DNA of 64,000 nt. Source: Malacoplasma iowae (GTDB taxonomy: Bacteria; Bacillota_I; Bacilli_A; Mycoplasmatales; Mycoplasmoidaceae). The notes beneath the pieces were generated by a model. The model saw only the letters and a list, made by a program, of their open reading frames with translations, ran no database searches and was not told the DNA's origin. The translations under genes were made by a program, and so were the position numbers. Positions 46,610-58,001 of the stretch are shown one piece after another. Location of the stretch: positions 496,001 to 560,000 of the forward strand of contig NZ_LR215023.1 of NCBI RefSeq assembly GCF_900660615.1. The letters run 5' to 3'. Position 1 is the first letter of the stretch; each line of letters opens with the position of its first letter.

Positions 46610-47731
46610 ATGAATTCTATAACAACTAAAAATGAATCTAAAGAAATAATTGTTAACAATATAAATATAAAAGAAAAAAAATCTGAATTAAAAGATAGTA
46701 AAGTTCAAAATAATAAAAAAAGCAAAATAGAATTTGTAAGTAAATTTAAAGAAGATGATGCTAAAGAAATAAAGAGAAATGAAATTATCAAAAACATTAA
46801 TACTCTTTTTGAATCTATAAACAAAATACAAGGTAGTGGTAAAAAAGAGGATATGAAAAAAGTTAAAAAATATTATAAAAATATTTTTAAACTTATTAAA
46901 AAATTAGAAAAAATAAAACTTAAAAGACAATTTTCAGCACTTCCAAATGATTTAATTATTGAGTTAAATGGAGTTTATAAATATTACACTTCTCCAACTA
47001 TGACAACCATGATTCTTAAAAATATTGATTTAGTTGTTAATAAAGGTGACTTTGTTGTTATATTGGGTCCAAGTGGTTCTGGTAAAACAACATTAATGAA
47101 TTTAATTTCTGGAATTGATAAACCAACATATGGTCAAGTAAATGTTGCAGGATTTGAACTTCATAATCTAAGTAATAAAAATTTAACTTCTTTTAGAAAA
47201 GATGTAATAGGTTATGTTTTCCAAAGGTATGGATTATTACCAAACCTTACAGTTTTTGAAAATGTATTAATGGGTTCTTATTTAGGAAAAGACACATATT
47301 CAGAACAAAAATTTAAAGAAGACATTGATAGAAATGTTGATGCTAAAAATTTTTATAGCGGGAAAGAAAATGAGATCATATCAAAAATTATAGACACTGT
47401 TGGTTTAACAGAGCAAACAAATAAATATCCATATGAATTATCTGGTGGTCAAAAACAAAGAACATCAATTGCAAGAACAATTGCAAAAAACCCATTAATT
47501 ATTTTTGGAGATGAACCAACAGCTGCTGTAGATGAGAAAATGTCAAAAGCAATTATTGATTCTTTTGTTAGAATAAATGATGTATTAAAAACTACAATTG
47601 TAATGATTACACATTATGAAAGAATTGCAAATTATGCAAATAGAGTGGTCTATCTTTTGGATGGAGTTATAAACAAAGTGGTTGAAAAGCAAAGAGGAGA
47701 GGTTATATTTGATGAAAATAAAAAAGCTTAA
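46610..47731 (+). CDS. ABC transporter ATP-binding protein with N-terminal extension
   Basis: 373 aa. Residues 1-110 are Lys/Glu-rich and probably coiled coil; the ATPase domain follows: Walker A GPSGSGKTT (153-161), Q-loop in VFQRYGLLPNLTVFENV, signature LSGGQ (277-281), Walker B LIIFGDEPTAAVD (Asp301, Glu302), switch His in VMITHYE. The domain is of the LolD/MacB/FtsE kind, which works with FtsX-like permeases. No permease gene lies next to it. ATG 46610 with AGGT 6 bases before. Its last 20 bases overlap the start of secA, suggesting translational coupling. Substrate unknown; a link with the surface proteins upstream is only suggested by position. Confidence 0.85.
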   Translation: MNSITTKNESKEIIVNNINIKEKKSELKDSKVQNNKKSKIEFVSKFKEDDAKEIKRNEIIKNINTLFESINKIQGSGKKEDMKKVKKYYKNIFKLIKKLEKIKLKRQFSALPNDLIIELNGVYKYYTSPTMTTMILKNIDLVVNKGDFVVILGPSGSGKTTLMNLISGIDKPTYGQVNVAGFELHNLSNKNLTSFRKDVIGYVFQRYGLLPNLTVFENVLMGSYLGKDTYSEQKFKEDIDRNVDAKNFYSGKENEIISKIIDTVGLTEQTNKYPYELSGGQKQRTSIARTIAKNPLIIFGDEPTAAVDEKMSKAIIDSFVRINDVLKTTIVMITHYERIANYANRVVYLLDGVINKVVEKQRGEVIFDENKKA

Positions 47732-50700
47732 AAAAAGAAGTAAGATACTTGTCAAAGCAAAAGTTATAGCTGAACAAGTAGAAATGAATCGTGAAGAATA
47801 TTCAAAACTTTCTATAAAAGATCTAAAGATTAGAACAGACTATTTAATCAATGGTATAAAAGAAAATAAATTCGATATTGATGATATAGTTGTTGATGCT
47901 TTCTCTATTGCTAGAGAAATAATCTTTAGAGTTTATGGAATGTTAACTTATCCTGTACAAATGATGGGTGCATATGTTGCTCATTGTGGTGACTTTGCTG
48001 AAATGTATACAGGTGAAGGTAAGACTGTAACTATTATGTTAGTTTCATTTTTAAATGCATTAGCAAAACGTGGTGTGCATGTTGTTACGGTTAATGAATA
48101 TTTAGTTCAACGTGATGCTGAAATTGCTGCAAAAGCTTTCGAACCTCTTGGAATAACTGTTGGTTATAACACTTCTCAACTTGCAAAAGAAGTTAAAAAG
48201 GAAATGTTTGCTAGAGATATAACATATACAACTAACTCAGAGTTAGGTTTTGATTATCTTAGAGATAACATGGTTAGAAGTATATCTGAAAAAGTTATTA
48301 GGGAATTATTTTTTGTCATTATTGATGAGGGTGATTCTGTTTTAATTGATGAAGCTAGAACACCATTGATTATTTCAGGGATGCCAAAAGAAGATTATTC
48401 TCTTTATCTTGATGTTGATAAAATTGTTTCATCTTTAAAACCAGAAGATTATTTTATTGATCTTGAATCAAATACTATTTCTTTAACAGATACTGGTACT
48501 CAAAAAGTTGAGTCATTTTTTAATTTAAAAAATTTATATTCAGTTGAATCAAGTGAAATTGTTCATAAAGTTACTAATGCACTAGTTGCACACTATGTGT
48601 TTGCTAATGGTAGAGAATATATTGTTAAAGATAATAAAATTTATTTAGTAGACCAATTTACAGGTCGGGTACTTGAAGGTAGAAGTTATAATGCTGGTTT
48701 ACAACAAGCAATTCAAGCAAAAGAAAGAGTGCAAATTGAACCAGAAAATGTTGTAATGGCAACTATTACATATCAATCTTTTTTCAGATTATATAAAAGA
48801 TTATCTGCTTTTAGTGGTACAGCAATGACTGAATCAGAAGAGTTTTTAAAAATATATAATATGGTTGTTGTTAGAATTCCAACAAATAAACCAATTATTA
48901 GAATCGATAAACCAGATTATATTTTTGGTACTAAAGAAGTTAAATGAAATCACGTTATTGAAGAAATAGTTAGACGTCACAAAACAGGGCAACCTATTCT
49001 TGTTGGTACATCATCAGTTTCAGATTCTGAATTAATTCATCAAAGATTAAAAGAAATGAAAATACCTCATGAAGTGTTGAATGCTCGTGATAATTCAAAA
49101 GAAGCTGAAATTGTTAAAAGAGGTGGTCAACTTGGAGCTATAACAATTTCAACTAACATGGCTGGTCGTGGTACTGATATTAAAGTAGCACCAGAATGTT
49201 TAAAACTTGGTGGTTTATATGTAATTGGTACAGAACGTCATGAATCAAGAAGAATTGACAACCAATTACGTGGTAGAACTGGACGTCAAGGTGACCCTGG
49301 TGAATCTAGATTTTTTACTTCACTTGAAGATAGTATTTTCAAAAGATTTGCAAGTGATAGATATGAAAAGGCTGCTCAAAAACTTGAAAATGAATTCCAT
49401 GATTGAACTTTCTTTACATCATTTTTAAATAGAACACAAAAGAAAATTGAAGGTTTAAATTTTGATGTTAGAAAAAACTTAATGGATTATGATCATGTTT
49501 TATCTTTACAAAGAGAACTTGTATATAAACAACGTGATCAAATTTTATTGGAAACAAAAAATTTGGGTATCTTAAGCAATATGGCTAAAGAGTATGCAAC
49601 AGATTTGGTATATCAAAATAAAAATGTTGATAACTCAGCTATTATTGACCATATTAAATTATGTGAATTAATTAATAGTAAGTTTTTAAAATTTGAATAT
49701 TTTAAACCAGAAGATTTTGAGGGTTTAGTATTAAATGATGCTAGAGATGTTTTAGTTAATATTTTTAATACAATTGTTGAAACAAAAGCAAATATTTTAA
49801 AAGAAATTAATGCTTTAAATGTTATTGGTGAAATTTTACTTGTTAATCTAGATCAAAAATGAACAACACATATTGATAAGATGACTAAACTTAGAGAGGG
49901 TGTTAATTTAAGATCGCTTGAACAAAGAAGTCCTTTAAACATCTATATTGAAGATGGTAACAACCTATTTGAAAAAATGAAGAGTGATGTTGTAAGGGAT
50001 GTAATTAATGGGATATGTGACTTAAATCTTCCTAATGAATCTAATGAAATAACAGAAGCATTACAAAAAAATAATGTTAAAGATATTTCTAAAAAAAAAA
50101 TGATTGAACAGCCAACCCAAGAAAACAATCTGAATTTAAACAATTATGATAATGAAATTAATGAAGAAGAACTTAATCAATATGAATTATTTATAGAAAC
50201 TCCAGAAACTCCAGAGAAATTTAAAGATGTTGATCCAGAATCTCTTGTTCCAAATTATTTAATTGGTGAGGATGGAGATGTTGTCGATATTAAAAATATT
50301 GAAGAAACAACAACAACTGAAGAACCTAATTTAGATTCATATTATGAAAACTATATAGAAGATAGTGATTATTCAAGTTATGACCAATTTGATGATAACT
50401 TAAATAACAATGATTTCTATGAAGCTCAACCTAATATCGATGAATACAAAGATGACTATAAATTTAAATTCAATGACATATTTAAAGAAGAAGAACCAAA
50501 AAAAGACAAAGTTGTTGATCAAAATTATTTTGATAAACCATATTTAAAAATTGACCAAGTTTTAGAAGATGTTGTTAATGATAGTGAAAAAGAAACTTTA
50601 ATGGATAAAAATTATGTCCCATTAGACAAATTAATTTCTAATCTTTCAGGAAATAACATTGATGTAAATAATATTGAAACTGATGCTAATCAAAATCATG

Positions 50701-51290
50701 ATTTTTTACAAGATAATCAATATGATTATGAACTTAGTGAAAATGAGATCTATACAAGCAAAAGAGTTTTAGATTTAGAATATGATGATAAATTAAAAGA
50801 CTTATCTTTATGGGAAGACGAAAAAGAAAGACTTAATGTTTTGTTTGGTGATAACAACAATGAAGTGCAGGAAGAAATTGATGAGTTTGACAGAATGTTA
50901 TTAGAAGATGATGGTACAAATACATTTGTTGAAAGTATTGAAAACAAATCTATAATGAATTCTTTATCAAATAGTGATGAAAATAATATAGAGAAACAAA
51001 AAGAACTTAACCAAAATAAAGATACATCATATTATAGCCCTGCTTCTTTATCTAAAATAATCATTGATAAAGACAACATAGCAGATATTCCAAAAGATCA
51101 ACTAAAGAAAAATCCCAATACAGATGAAGTTGATTATGAAACACTGTTTAGAAGTTTTAAAATTGAACCTAATCATTTAAAAAATGATACTGAAATAATT
51201 AAAGAAATTGTAAATAATAATAAGAAAATTTTAAAAAATAAAAAAACTTTTAATCAAGAAATTATTGATAATTTAAATGGAAAAAAATAG
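47712..51290 (+). CDS. secA: Preprotein translocase ATPase SecA with long acidic C-terminal extension
   Basis: Motor that drives preproteins through SecYEG. 1192 aa, against about 800-840 for typical SecA. ATG 47712 is fixed by GGAGAGG 8 bases upstream within the end of the ABC gene. Core: Walker A GEGKT (101-105), motif II DEGD (205-208) where most have [44 protein letters not shown], and the helical scaffold [16 protein letters not shown] (about 727-742). After about residue 770 comes a tail of some 420 residues rich in Asp, Glu, Asn and Tyr, without the Zn-binding Cys motif. Frame checked continuous with TGA as Trp at three sites. Role of the tail unknown. Confidence 0.95.
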
Positions 51291-51365
51291 TTTTTACTAA
51301 TATTGATTGTATAATTATATTGTTGTTTTTTAAATTACATTTTGTGAAAGAGAGAATAAATTATC

Positions 51366-52571
51366 ATGCAAAATAATAATTCTATAAGACCAAAATTTTT
51401 AGTTTTTCCAGAAATTAAGTATGCAGCTAAACATGTTGCTAATTTAGTTTTAGAACAAATTAAAGCAAATTCTTATTCAGTTCTTGGTTTACCAACTGGA
51501 GGAACACCTGTTACTGTTTATAAAGAACTTATAAATTTATTTAATCAAAATAAAGTCAGTTTTAAAAATGTAACAACTTTTAACCTTGATGAATATATTG
51601 GATTAAGCGAAGCAGATTATGCTAATACTTATAGATGCTTCATGAAAAATAACTTCTTTGATTTTGTAGATATAAATCCATCAAATATTTATTTTCCAGC
51701 AAGTTATACAGATCCTGAAAACTGTGTTGCTGATTATACAGTTTATGATAATTTGATAGCTTCTAAAAACTATATGGACTTACTTATTTTAGGTGTTGGT
51801 GAAAATGGACATATTGGTTTTAATGAACCATTTACAGACATTAATTCAAGAACTCATCTTACTTCTTTAACAGAAAATACAATTAGAAATAATAGTCAAT
51901 ATATTGCACCAAATACTAAAACACCAGTTCAAGCTGTAACTATGGGATTAAGTACAATTTTATCAGCTAAAAAAATTGTTTTAATTGCTTTTGGTGCTAA
52001 AAAAGCAACAGCATTAAGTAAGTTGTTTTTTGCAAGAGAATTTGATCAAGAGTTTCCTATCACAAGTTTAATTAACAATCCTAACGTTACTATTATTTGT
52101 GATAAAGATGCTGCAAGTGCAATAATGTCAAAAAGAATTGATCATAACGGACAAAAAATGGATAGTTCTTATCAACAACAAACAAATCAAAATCTTAATA
52201 ATTTTGTTAATCCAAATGTTAATGATCCAAATATGAATAATAATACTAATAATAATTTTGGACAATATGATCAATACAATAATCAAAACTTGCAATATAA
52301 TGATGGCAATTTTGATCAAGGTTATAACAACATGCATCAACAAGATTACAACTATAATGATCAATATTATGATCCAAACGGATATAACCAAAATTATGGT
52401 TATCAATATGATAATGCTTATGATCAAAACTATGATAATTCATATGACCAAAATCAAGCATATGCTAATCAACAATATGATGGTTATCAAGATGGTCAAT
52501 ATGATTATGATGGACAATACCAAGACCAACAATACTACAACAACACTAATGGTGGTCAACAACAGCAATAA
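51366..52571 (+). CDS. nagB: Glucosamine-6-phosphate deaminase with Q/N/Y-rich prion-like tail
   Basis: Converts glucosamine-6-phosphate to fructose-6-phosphate and ammonia. Residues 1-260 are a normal NagB: LGLPTGGTPVTVYKEL, FNLDEYIGL (catalytic Asp), LLILGVGENGHIGFNEP, and RTHLT. From about residue 262 to 401 a tail of almost only Asn, Gln, Tyr, Asp and Gly follows, with short repeats such as YDQNYDNSYDQN. This tail is not part of the NagB family. The frame is continuous and TGA-free in the tail; start ATG 51366 after GAAAGAGAG. The stop codon lies inside the left target duplication of IS copy 4, so the gene is complete. Confidence 0.93.
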   Translation: MQNNNSIRPKFLVFPEIKYAAKHVANLVLEQIKANSYSVLGLPTGGTPVTVYKELINLFNQNKVSFKNVTTFNLDEYIGLSEADYANTYRCFMKNNFFDFVDINPSNIYFPASYTDPENCVADYTVYDNLIASKNYMDLLILGVGENGHIGFNEPFTDINSRTHLTSLTENTIRNNSQYIAPNTKTPVQAVTMGLSTILSAKKIVLIAFGAKKATALSKLFFAREFDQEFPITSLINNPNVTIICDKDAASAIMSKRIDHNGQKMDSSYQQQTNQNLNNFVNPNVNDPNMNNNTNNNFGQYDQYNNQNLQYNDGNFDQGYNNMHQQDYNYNDQYYDPNGYNQNYGYQYDNAYDQNYDNSYDQNQAYANQQYDGYQDGQYDYDGQYQDQQYYNNTNGGQQQQ

Positions 52572-52589
52572 TGAATTTATTTCATTATT
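52567..52589. repeat. Left target duplication of IS copy 4 (23 bp hairpin)
   Basis: Equals 53752-53774. 9-bp arms AATAATGAA / TTCATTATT, 5-base loop; includes the nagB stop codon. Confidence 0.95.
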
Positions 52590-53751
52590 GCTCGATTGAC
52601 ATGTGAAGTGCAACACTCAAAAAAGAGTGTGCACTTCATTTGTTTTGTTTGTAAGTGTTCACTAATAAAAAGATAATGAATATTAGGAGTGCTTATGAAA
52701 ACTTATAAACATTTAACAAAAGAAGAAAGATGCTTAATTTATTTTCTTTGAAATAAAGAAAAATATTCTATGAATAAGATTGCAAAAATCTTAAATAAAA
52801 ACAAATCAACAATATCAAGAGAATTAAAAAGAAACACATCTTCAACAGGGATTTATTATTCATCAACTGCTCACAAAAAATACATTAGAAGAAAATCAAA
52901 TTGTCATATGTTTTTTATGTTGAAGTACAAAAACTTCACAGATCTTTTTATTCAAAAATTTAATCCTAAATCTCATGGTGTAGAAGCTACAATTTTTTGA
53001 ATAAAAGAAAACTATCCGTTAGTTAAAGTTCCAAGTGCTAGGCAAGTATTTAGATGAATCAATAGCAAGATTTGAAAGATACAAAGAAGAGATTGTTTAA
53101 GAAGAAAATATGTTAAAGGAAAAAGAAGAAAAATAGGTATATTTTCTAAAATTGATGGAAAATACTGCATTCCTTATAGTCTAAGACCAGAAAAGATAAA
53201 CAATAGAAAAGAATTTGGACATTGAGAAGCTGATCTAATAGTTAGTAAAAGGCAAAGTGGTTATTACCACTTATTGACATTAGTGGAAAGAAAAACAAGG
53301 TTGGCAATTATTAGAAAAATAAAAGGGAAGAACGCTAGATCAATGATGGCTAAAATGTATACCATTATTCGAGATGAAAAACTCCCAATAAAAAGCATCA
53401 CTGTTGATAATGGGTTAGAGTTTCAAATGATGGGAATAACTGCAAAACAATTCAACTTTAAAGTTTATTATTGCCAACCTTATTCTTCATTCCAAAGAGG
53501 GTCCAACGAGAACATAAATGGGATAGTTAGAAGATGATATAAAAAAGGAACTGACTTCAGTTTAGTAAGTGAAGATAAAATAAAAACTCTTGAATGAAAA
53601 GTAAACAACATCCCAAGAAAAATGTTTGGTTATAAAACAGCTTACCAAATGTATCAAGAAAATATTTAAAACAAAAAAACTCTCAACTTATATTTCAAAG
53701 TCGAGAGTTTAATGTAACATTGAAGTGTTGCACTTCACATGTCAGTTAGGG
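52590..53751 (+). mobile_element. IS30-family insertion sequence, copy 4
   Basis: 1162 bp, same structure as the other copies. Inserted in the nagB terminator, which is kept as a hairpin on both sides. Confidence 0.95.
52695..53669 (+). CDS. IS30-family transposase (copy 4)
   Basis: 324 aa, intact helix-turn-helix and DD(33)E triad (D180, D238, E272); by eye identical in protein to copies 2 and 3. Confidence 0.95.
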
Positions 53752-53782
53752 AATAATGAATTTATTTCATTATTGTTTTTTT
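53752..53782 (+). terminator. Right target duplication of IS copy 4, the original nagB terminator
   Basis: 23-bp hairpin (53752-53774) followed by GTTTTTTTATT. Before insertion this directly followed the nagB stop. Confidence 0.85.
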
Positions 53783-53868
53783 ATTATTTATCTTTTGTTA
53801 CTTTTTAAATTAAATCCAATGGCATAATATATAATAAACTTTGATTAGTGTTAGATGAGGTTTTAATT

Positions 53869-54993
53869 ATGAAAAGAAAATTTTTTGTAACAGCTTATAC
53901 TTTTGATGATTTGTTATTGGTTCCAAACTATTCTTCAATTCTTCCAAAAGATACTAGTTTAAAAACTAAATTAACTAAAAGAATTAGTTTGAATATTCCA
54001 ATTATTTCAGCTGCTATGGATACAGTTACTTCATATGAAATGGCTATAACTATGACATTACTTGGTGGTGTTGGAGTAATTCATAAAAATATGTCAGTTG
54101 ATGAACAATCTAACATTGTTAAACAGTTAAAAAATTATGTTGTTGATACTGAAAAATATCCTAATGTATGTTTAACTACAGATAATAAATTATTAACAGC
54201 AGCAGGAATTGGTGTATCATCTGATGTCAATGAAAGAGTTAGTGCTTTAGTTGATGCAGGGGTAGATGTATTGTTTATTGATTCAGCACATGGACATACA
54301 TTTAATGTAATTGAACTTTTAAAAAAATTAAAATCTACTTATCCACATATTGATGTTGTAGCTGGAAATATTGCAACAGGAGTTGCTGCTGAACAATTAA
54401 TAGAAGCTGGTGCTGATGCAATTAAAGTTGGTATAGGTCCAGGTAGTATTTGTACAACAAGAGTTGTTAGTGGAATAGGGGTTCCACAAATGACAGCTAT
54501 CTTTGATTGTTATGAGGTTGCTTCAAAATATAATGTACCTATTATAGCAGATGGTGGAATAAGATATTCGGGTGATATGGTGAAGGCTTTAGCTGGTGGT
54601 GCTGATGTTGTTATGGTTGGTTCTTTACTAGCTGGTACTGATGAAGCTCCTGGTGAAAAAATAATAATTAATAATAAAGAATATAAACAATATCGTGGTA
54701 TGGGAAGTTTAAGCGCTATGCAAAAAGGTAGTGCTGATAGATACTTTCAATCTAATAATCAAAAATTTGTTCCTGAAGGAATTGAAAGCTTAATTCCATA
54801 TAGAGGTAAAACAGAAGATATAGTTTATCAAATGACAGGCGGCATTAGAAGTGGTTTAGCATATTGTGGAAGTGTTGATTTAAAAATGCTAAAAGAAAAA
54901 GCTAATTTTATTGTCCAAACAGTTAATGGACTTAAAGAAGCTCATCCGCATGATTTAGAAATTATAAAAGAATCACCTAATTATTCAAAATAA
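53869..54993 (+). CDS. guaB: IMP dehydrogenase lacking the CBS module
   Basis: Oxidises IMP to XMP with NAD, the committed step to GMP. 374 aa, about 110 shorter than standard IMPDH. Catalytic Cys195 is in [22 protein letters not shown], the flap RGMGSLSAM and the end motif [12 protein letters not shown] are present. Between [17 protein letters not shown] and [13 protein letters not shown], where two CBS domains normally sit, only about 15 residues remain. GMP reductase is also CBS-free, but the RGMGS flap with KGSADRYFQ and the guaA neighbour favour IMPDH. ATG 53869 aligns with family starts (GAGG upstream); an in-frame TTG at 53848 is unlikely. Confidence 0.88.
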   Translation: MKRKFFVTAYTFDDLLLVPNYSSILPKDTSLKTKLTKRISLNIPIISAAMDTVTSYEMAITMTLLGGVGVIHKNMSVDEQSNIVKQLKNYVVDTEKYPNVCLTTDNKLLTAAGIGVSSDVNERVSALVDAGVDVLFIDSAHGHTFNVIELLKKLKSTYPHIDVVAGNIATGVAAEQLIEAGADAIKVGIGPGSICTTRVVSGIGVPQMTAIFDCYEVASKYNVPIIADGGIRYSGDMVKALAGGADVVMVGSLLAGTDEAPGEKIIINNKEYKQYRGMGSLSAMQKGSADRYFQSNNQKFVPEGIESLIPYRGKTEDIVYQMTGGIRSGLAYCGSVDLKMLKEKANFIVQTVNGLKEAHPHDLEIIKESPNYSK

Positions 54994-55013
54994 AATTAAT
55001 AAGGAATAAAAAT

Positions 55014-56546
55014 ATGAAACATGATTTAGTTTTAATTTTAGATTTTGGGGGACAATACACTCAACTTATAGCAAGAAGAATTAGAGAGTGTAATGTTTAT
55101 TGTCAAATCAAACCTTTTGATATTAATATTAATGAAATTTTGCAGTTAAAACCCAAAGCAATTGTATTATCTGGTGGCCCAAGTGATGTAAATAATGATT
55201 ATGGTTATCAACTAGATAAAGATTTTTGAAATAAAGTAAATGTTCCAGTTTTAGGAATTTGCTATGGTATGCAATTAATGGTTAAAAATAATGGTGGAAT
55301 GGTTACAAACAATCATTCAACAGAATTTGGTAAAGTTGATATTTGCTTAAACAACCAAATTGATTTATTTTGCGATATTAAACCAAATCAAAAATGTTGA
55401 ATGTCTCATAATGATTCAGTTGCTAACACAAACAATAAATTTAAAGTAATAGCTAGCACATCTAATTGTAAATTTGCTGCAGTTAAACATATTGATAAAA
55501 AATGATATGGTGTTCAATTTCATCCTGAGGTTACTCACACTCCTTTTGGAAAACAAATGATTAGTAATTTCTTATTTTTAATTTCAGATATTAATCCAAC
55601 TTGAGAATCTAAATCCATTATTGAAGAACAAATTCTAAAAATAAAAGAAACAATAAAAGATAAAAAAGCAATTTGTGCACTTAGTGGTGGTGTTGATTCA
55701 TTAGTTGCAGCAACACTTGTTTCAAAAGCAATTGGTGATAACTTATTGTGTGTATTTGTAGATCATGGTTTACTTAGAAAAAATGAAAAGCAAGAAGTTT
55801 TTAATATGGTAAATAAAATTGGTTTAAATGTTAAGTTTGTTAATGCAGAACAATTATTTTTAAATCAACTTAAAAATATAAAAGAGCCAGAACAAAAAAG
55901 AAAAATTATTGGTAATCTTTTTATCAAAGTATTTGAAAAAATTAAAAATGAACTTGATGAATCTTATCAATTTTTGGTACAAGGGACCATATATCCAGAT
56001 ATTGTTGAGAGTGGTAACAAAACAAACAAAACTATTAAATCACACCATAATGTTGGTGGTCTTCCAAAAGACATGAAATTTCAATTGGTTGAACCTTTAA
56101 AAGAATTATTTAAAGATGAAGTTAGAAATGTTGGAGTTGCTTTAAATTTACCAAAAGAAAATGTTTATAGACAACCATTCCCAGGACCAGGATTAGGTGT
56201 AAGAGTTATAGGTGAAATAACTAAAGAAAAACTTGATATCTTAAAAGAAGCTGATTATATCTTTAGAACTAAATTGTTACAATCTTGTACTAGGTTACCA
56301 TGACAATATTTTGCGGTTATTTTAGATAGTAAAAGTGTTGGTGTAGTTGGTGATAATAGAGCATATGGTTACACTATTTGTTTAAGAGCTGTTGATACAG
56401 AAGATGCAATGAGCTGTGAATGAACTAAAATTGATTTAAATCTATTAGCTGAAATAAGTTCATTAATTACAAATACAATTCCAAAAGTTAATCGTGTTGT
56501 TTATGATATAACAAATAAACCACCTGGAACAATTGAATGGGAGTAA
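55014..56546 (+). CDS. guaA: GMP synthase (glutamine-hydrolysing)
   Basis: Aminates XMP to GMP with glutamine and ATP. 510 aa, normal length. Class I glutaminase domain with nucleophile Cys83 in GICYGMQLM and the His/Glu pair in [14 protein letters not shown] pyrophosphatase P-loop SGGVDS at 224-229; dimer domain with [12 protein letters not shown] and the end [14 protein letters not shown] 55014 after AAGGA, 20 bases behind guaB, so the two form a guaBA operon. TGA is Trp at six or so positions. Confidence 0.97.
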
Positions 56547-56557
56547 CAAATTAAAAA

Positions 56558-57307
56558 ATGATAAATGCAATTATTAAAAAAACTAATACTGAATTTGTAA
56601 ATAAAAAAAATATAACAAATTTTTACACTGATGAAAGATATTATTATTTAGTTAATAATTTTATTGATAAACAATTAAAACAAAATTCCAAACTAACTTT
56701 TTTTGTTATAAGTTACATGTTTAGAAGTAACAATTATAAACATTACACTAGTTCAATTAATAGTAAGTCAATTTGAATTTGAATTGTTGATATTTTTTGT
56801 TGATTGTGTATGATTGGTTTTTTTATTTGTTTAATTACAGGTATTGCTACACCGATTGTTACAGCAATTAAAACTGTTGATATAAATAAAATAATTACAA
56901 CACCATTAGCAATAGGGTTATTGGTTATAACAATAATATGTTTTTTAGTAAGTAGTTTTTATATCTATATAATGACTAAAATAGTTTCTAAAAATAAAAC
57001 ATTGTCAATTCAAGATTTTGTTATTAAAAAAATAAATTACTTATTGAAATTTTCATTTGTTTCAGACATTAAATCAACTTTAAAAATTAATGAAAAACAA
57101 CAAGAAGCAATAATACTTGATAATATTGATAAACTTGATGCTAAAACAAAATGAAATCTTTTGTGAATTCAAAACACTTTATATTCTATTTTTAAAAACT
57201 ATAATATTTATTTAAAATTTAGTAATATATCAGAATCAGAATTTGAAGAACTTTCATTAATTATAAAAAATGATTTTAATAACCTTACAATTGAAATTTT
57301 GGAATAA
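56558..57307 (+). CDS. Hypothetical membrane protein
   Basis: 249 aa, start ATG 56558, 11 bases after guaA. Soluble N-terminal ~75 residues, then two clear hydrophobic segments (about 78-100 with WIWIVDIFCWLCMIGFF, and 118-145), and a cytoplasmic C-terminal ~100 residues. No recognised domain. Probably read with guaBA; a strong terminator closes the unit. Weak ribosome binding site (GGGAG within the guaA end). Function unknown. Confidence 0.7.
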
Positions 57308-57338
57308 CTAGATCAAATTTAATGATCTAGTTTTTTTA
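57307..57338 (+). terminator. Terminator after the guaBA unit
   Basis: Perfect 8-bp stem ACTAGATC (57307-57314) / GATCTAGT (57324-57331), then TTTTTTATT. Confidence 0.9.
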
Positions 57339-57407
57339 TTTTTTCAAAAGTAAATCTATAATCTAATTGCTTTTAATTTTGTTTATAATTAATAATTGGA
57401 GCAAATA

Positions 57408-58001
57408 ATGAATTTTAAAACAACATTGTGATTAAACTATTTAAGACCAAATATTTTTGTTAAAGATATTTCACATATAGATATTCACTCTCTAAAAACT
57501 AATGGAATAAAACTTGTAATATGTGATTTAGATAATACATTGGTACCCCATTTTAACAAGTTTCCCAATAAATATGTTTTTGAATTTATTAATAAAATTA
57601 AAAGAGAAGGATTACTTATTATCATTGCTTCAAATAACACAAAAAAAAGAGTTACAACTTTTGTAAATCAACTTCAAAAAACCATAAGTGTTGATGGTTT
57701 TTTATATAATTGTAAAAAACCATTTACAAGAAAAATAAAAAAAGAAATTAGTAAGTTTAATATTACATATAATGATGTTGTGGTTATAGGAGATCAATTT
57801 ATTACTGATATCTTTCTTGCTAATAGACTTAAATGTAAAAGTATTTTGGTGCTTCCAATGGTTGATTCAAATAAAAGTGTTTCAAGCAATTTACTTTTAA
57901 AGATTTTAGAAAATTTTATTTATAAAAAATTACAACATGAAAAATATATAGATAACAAATTTGATAATGGAAAAATTAATGATGAAATCGAATTATTATA
58001 A
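57408..58001 (+). CDS. yqeG: HAD-superfamily phosphatase, YqeG type
   Basis: 197 aa. HAD motif I is ICDLDNTLVP (nucleophile Asp about residue 42), motif II IIASNNTKKR, a Lys before motif III, and motif IV VVIGDQFITDIFLAN. The length and motifs fit the YqeG subfamily (phosphatidylglycerophosphatase-like in some lineages). ATG 57408 with GGAG 7 bases upstream. It heads a yqeG-yqeH-nadD/yqeK-mtnN gene string that keeps the Firmicutes order. Substrate uncertain. Confidence 0.88.

Noticed and set aside
52128-52599. Frames on both strands over the nagB tail
   Set aside because: Produced by the low-complexity repeat in other frames; the nagB frame continues without a break and ends at the natural stop.
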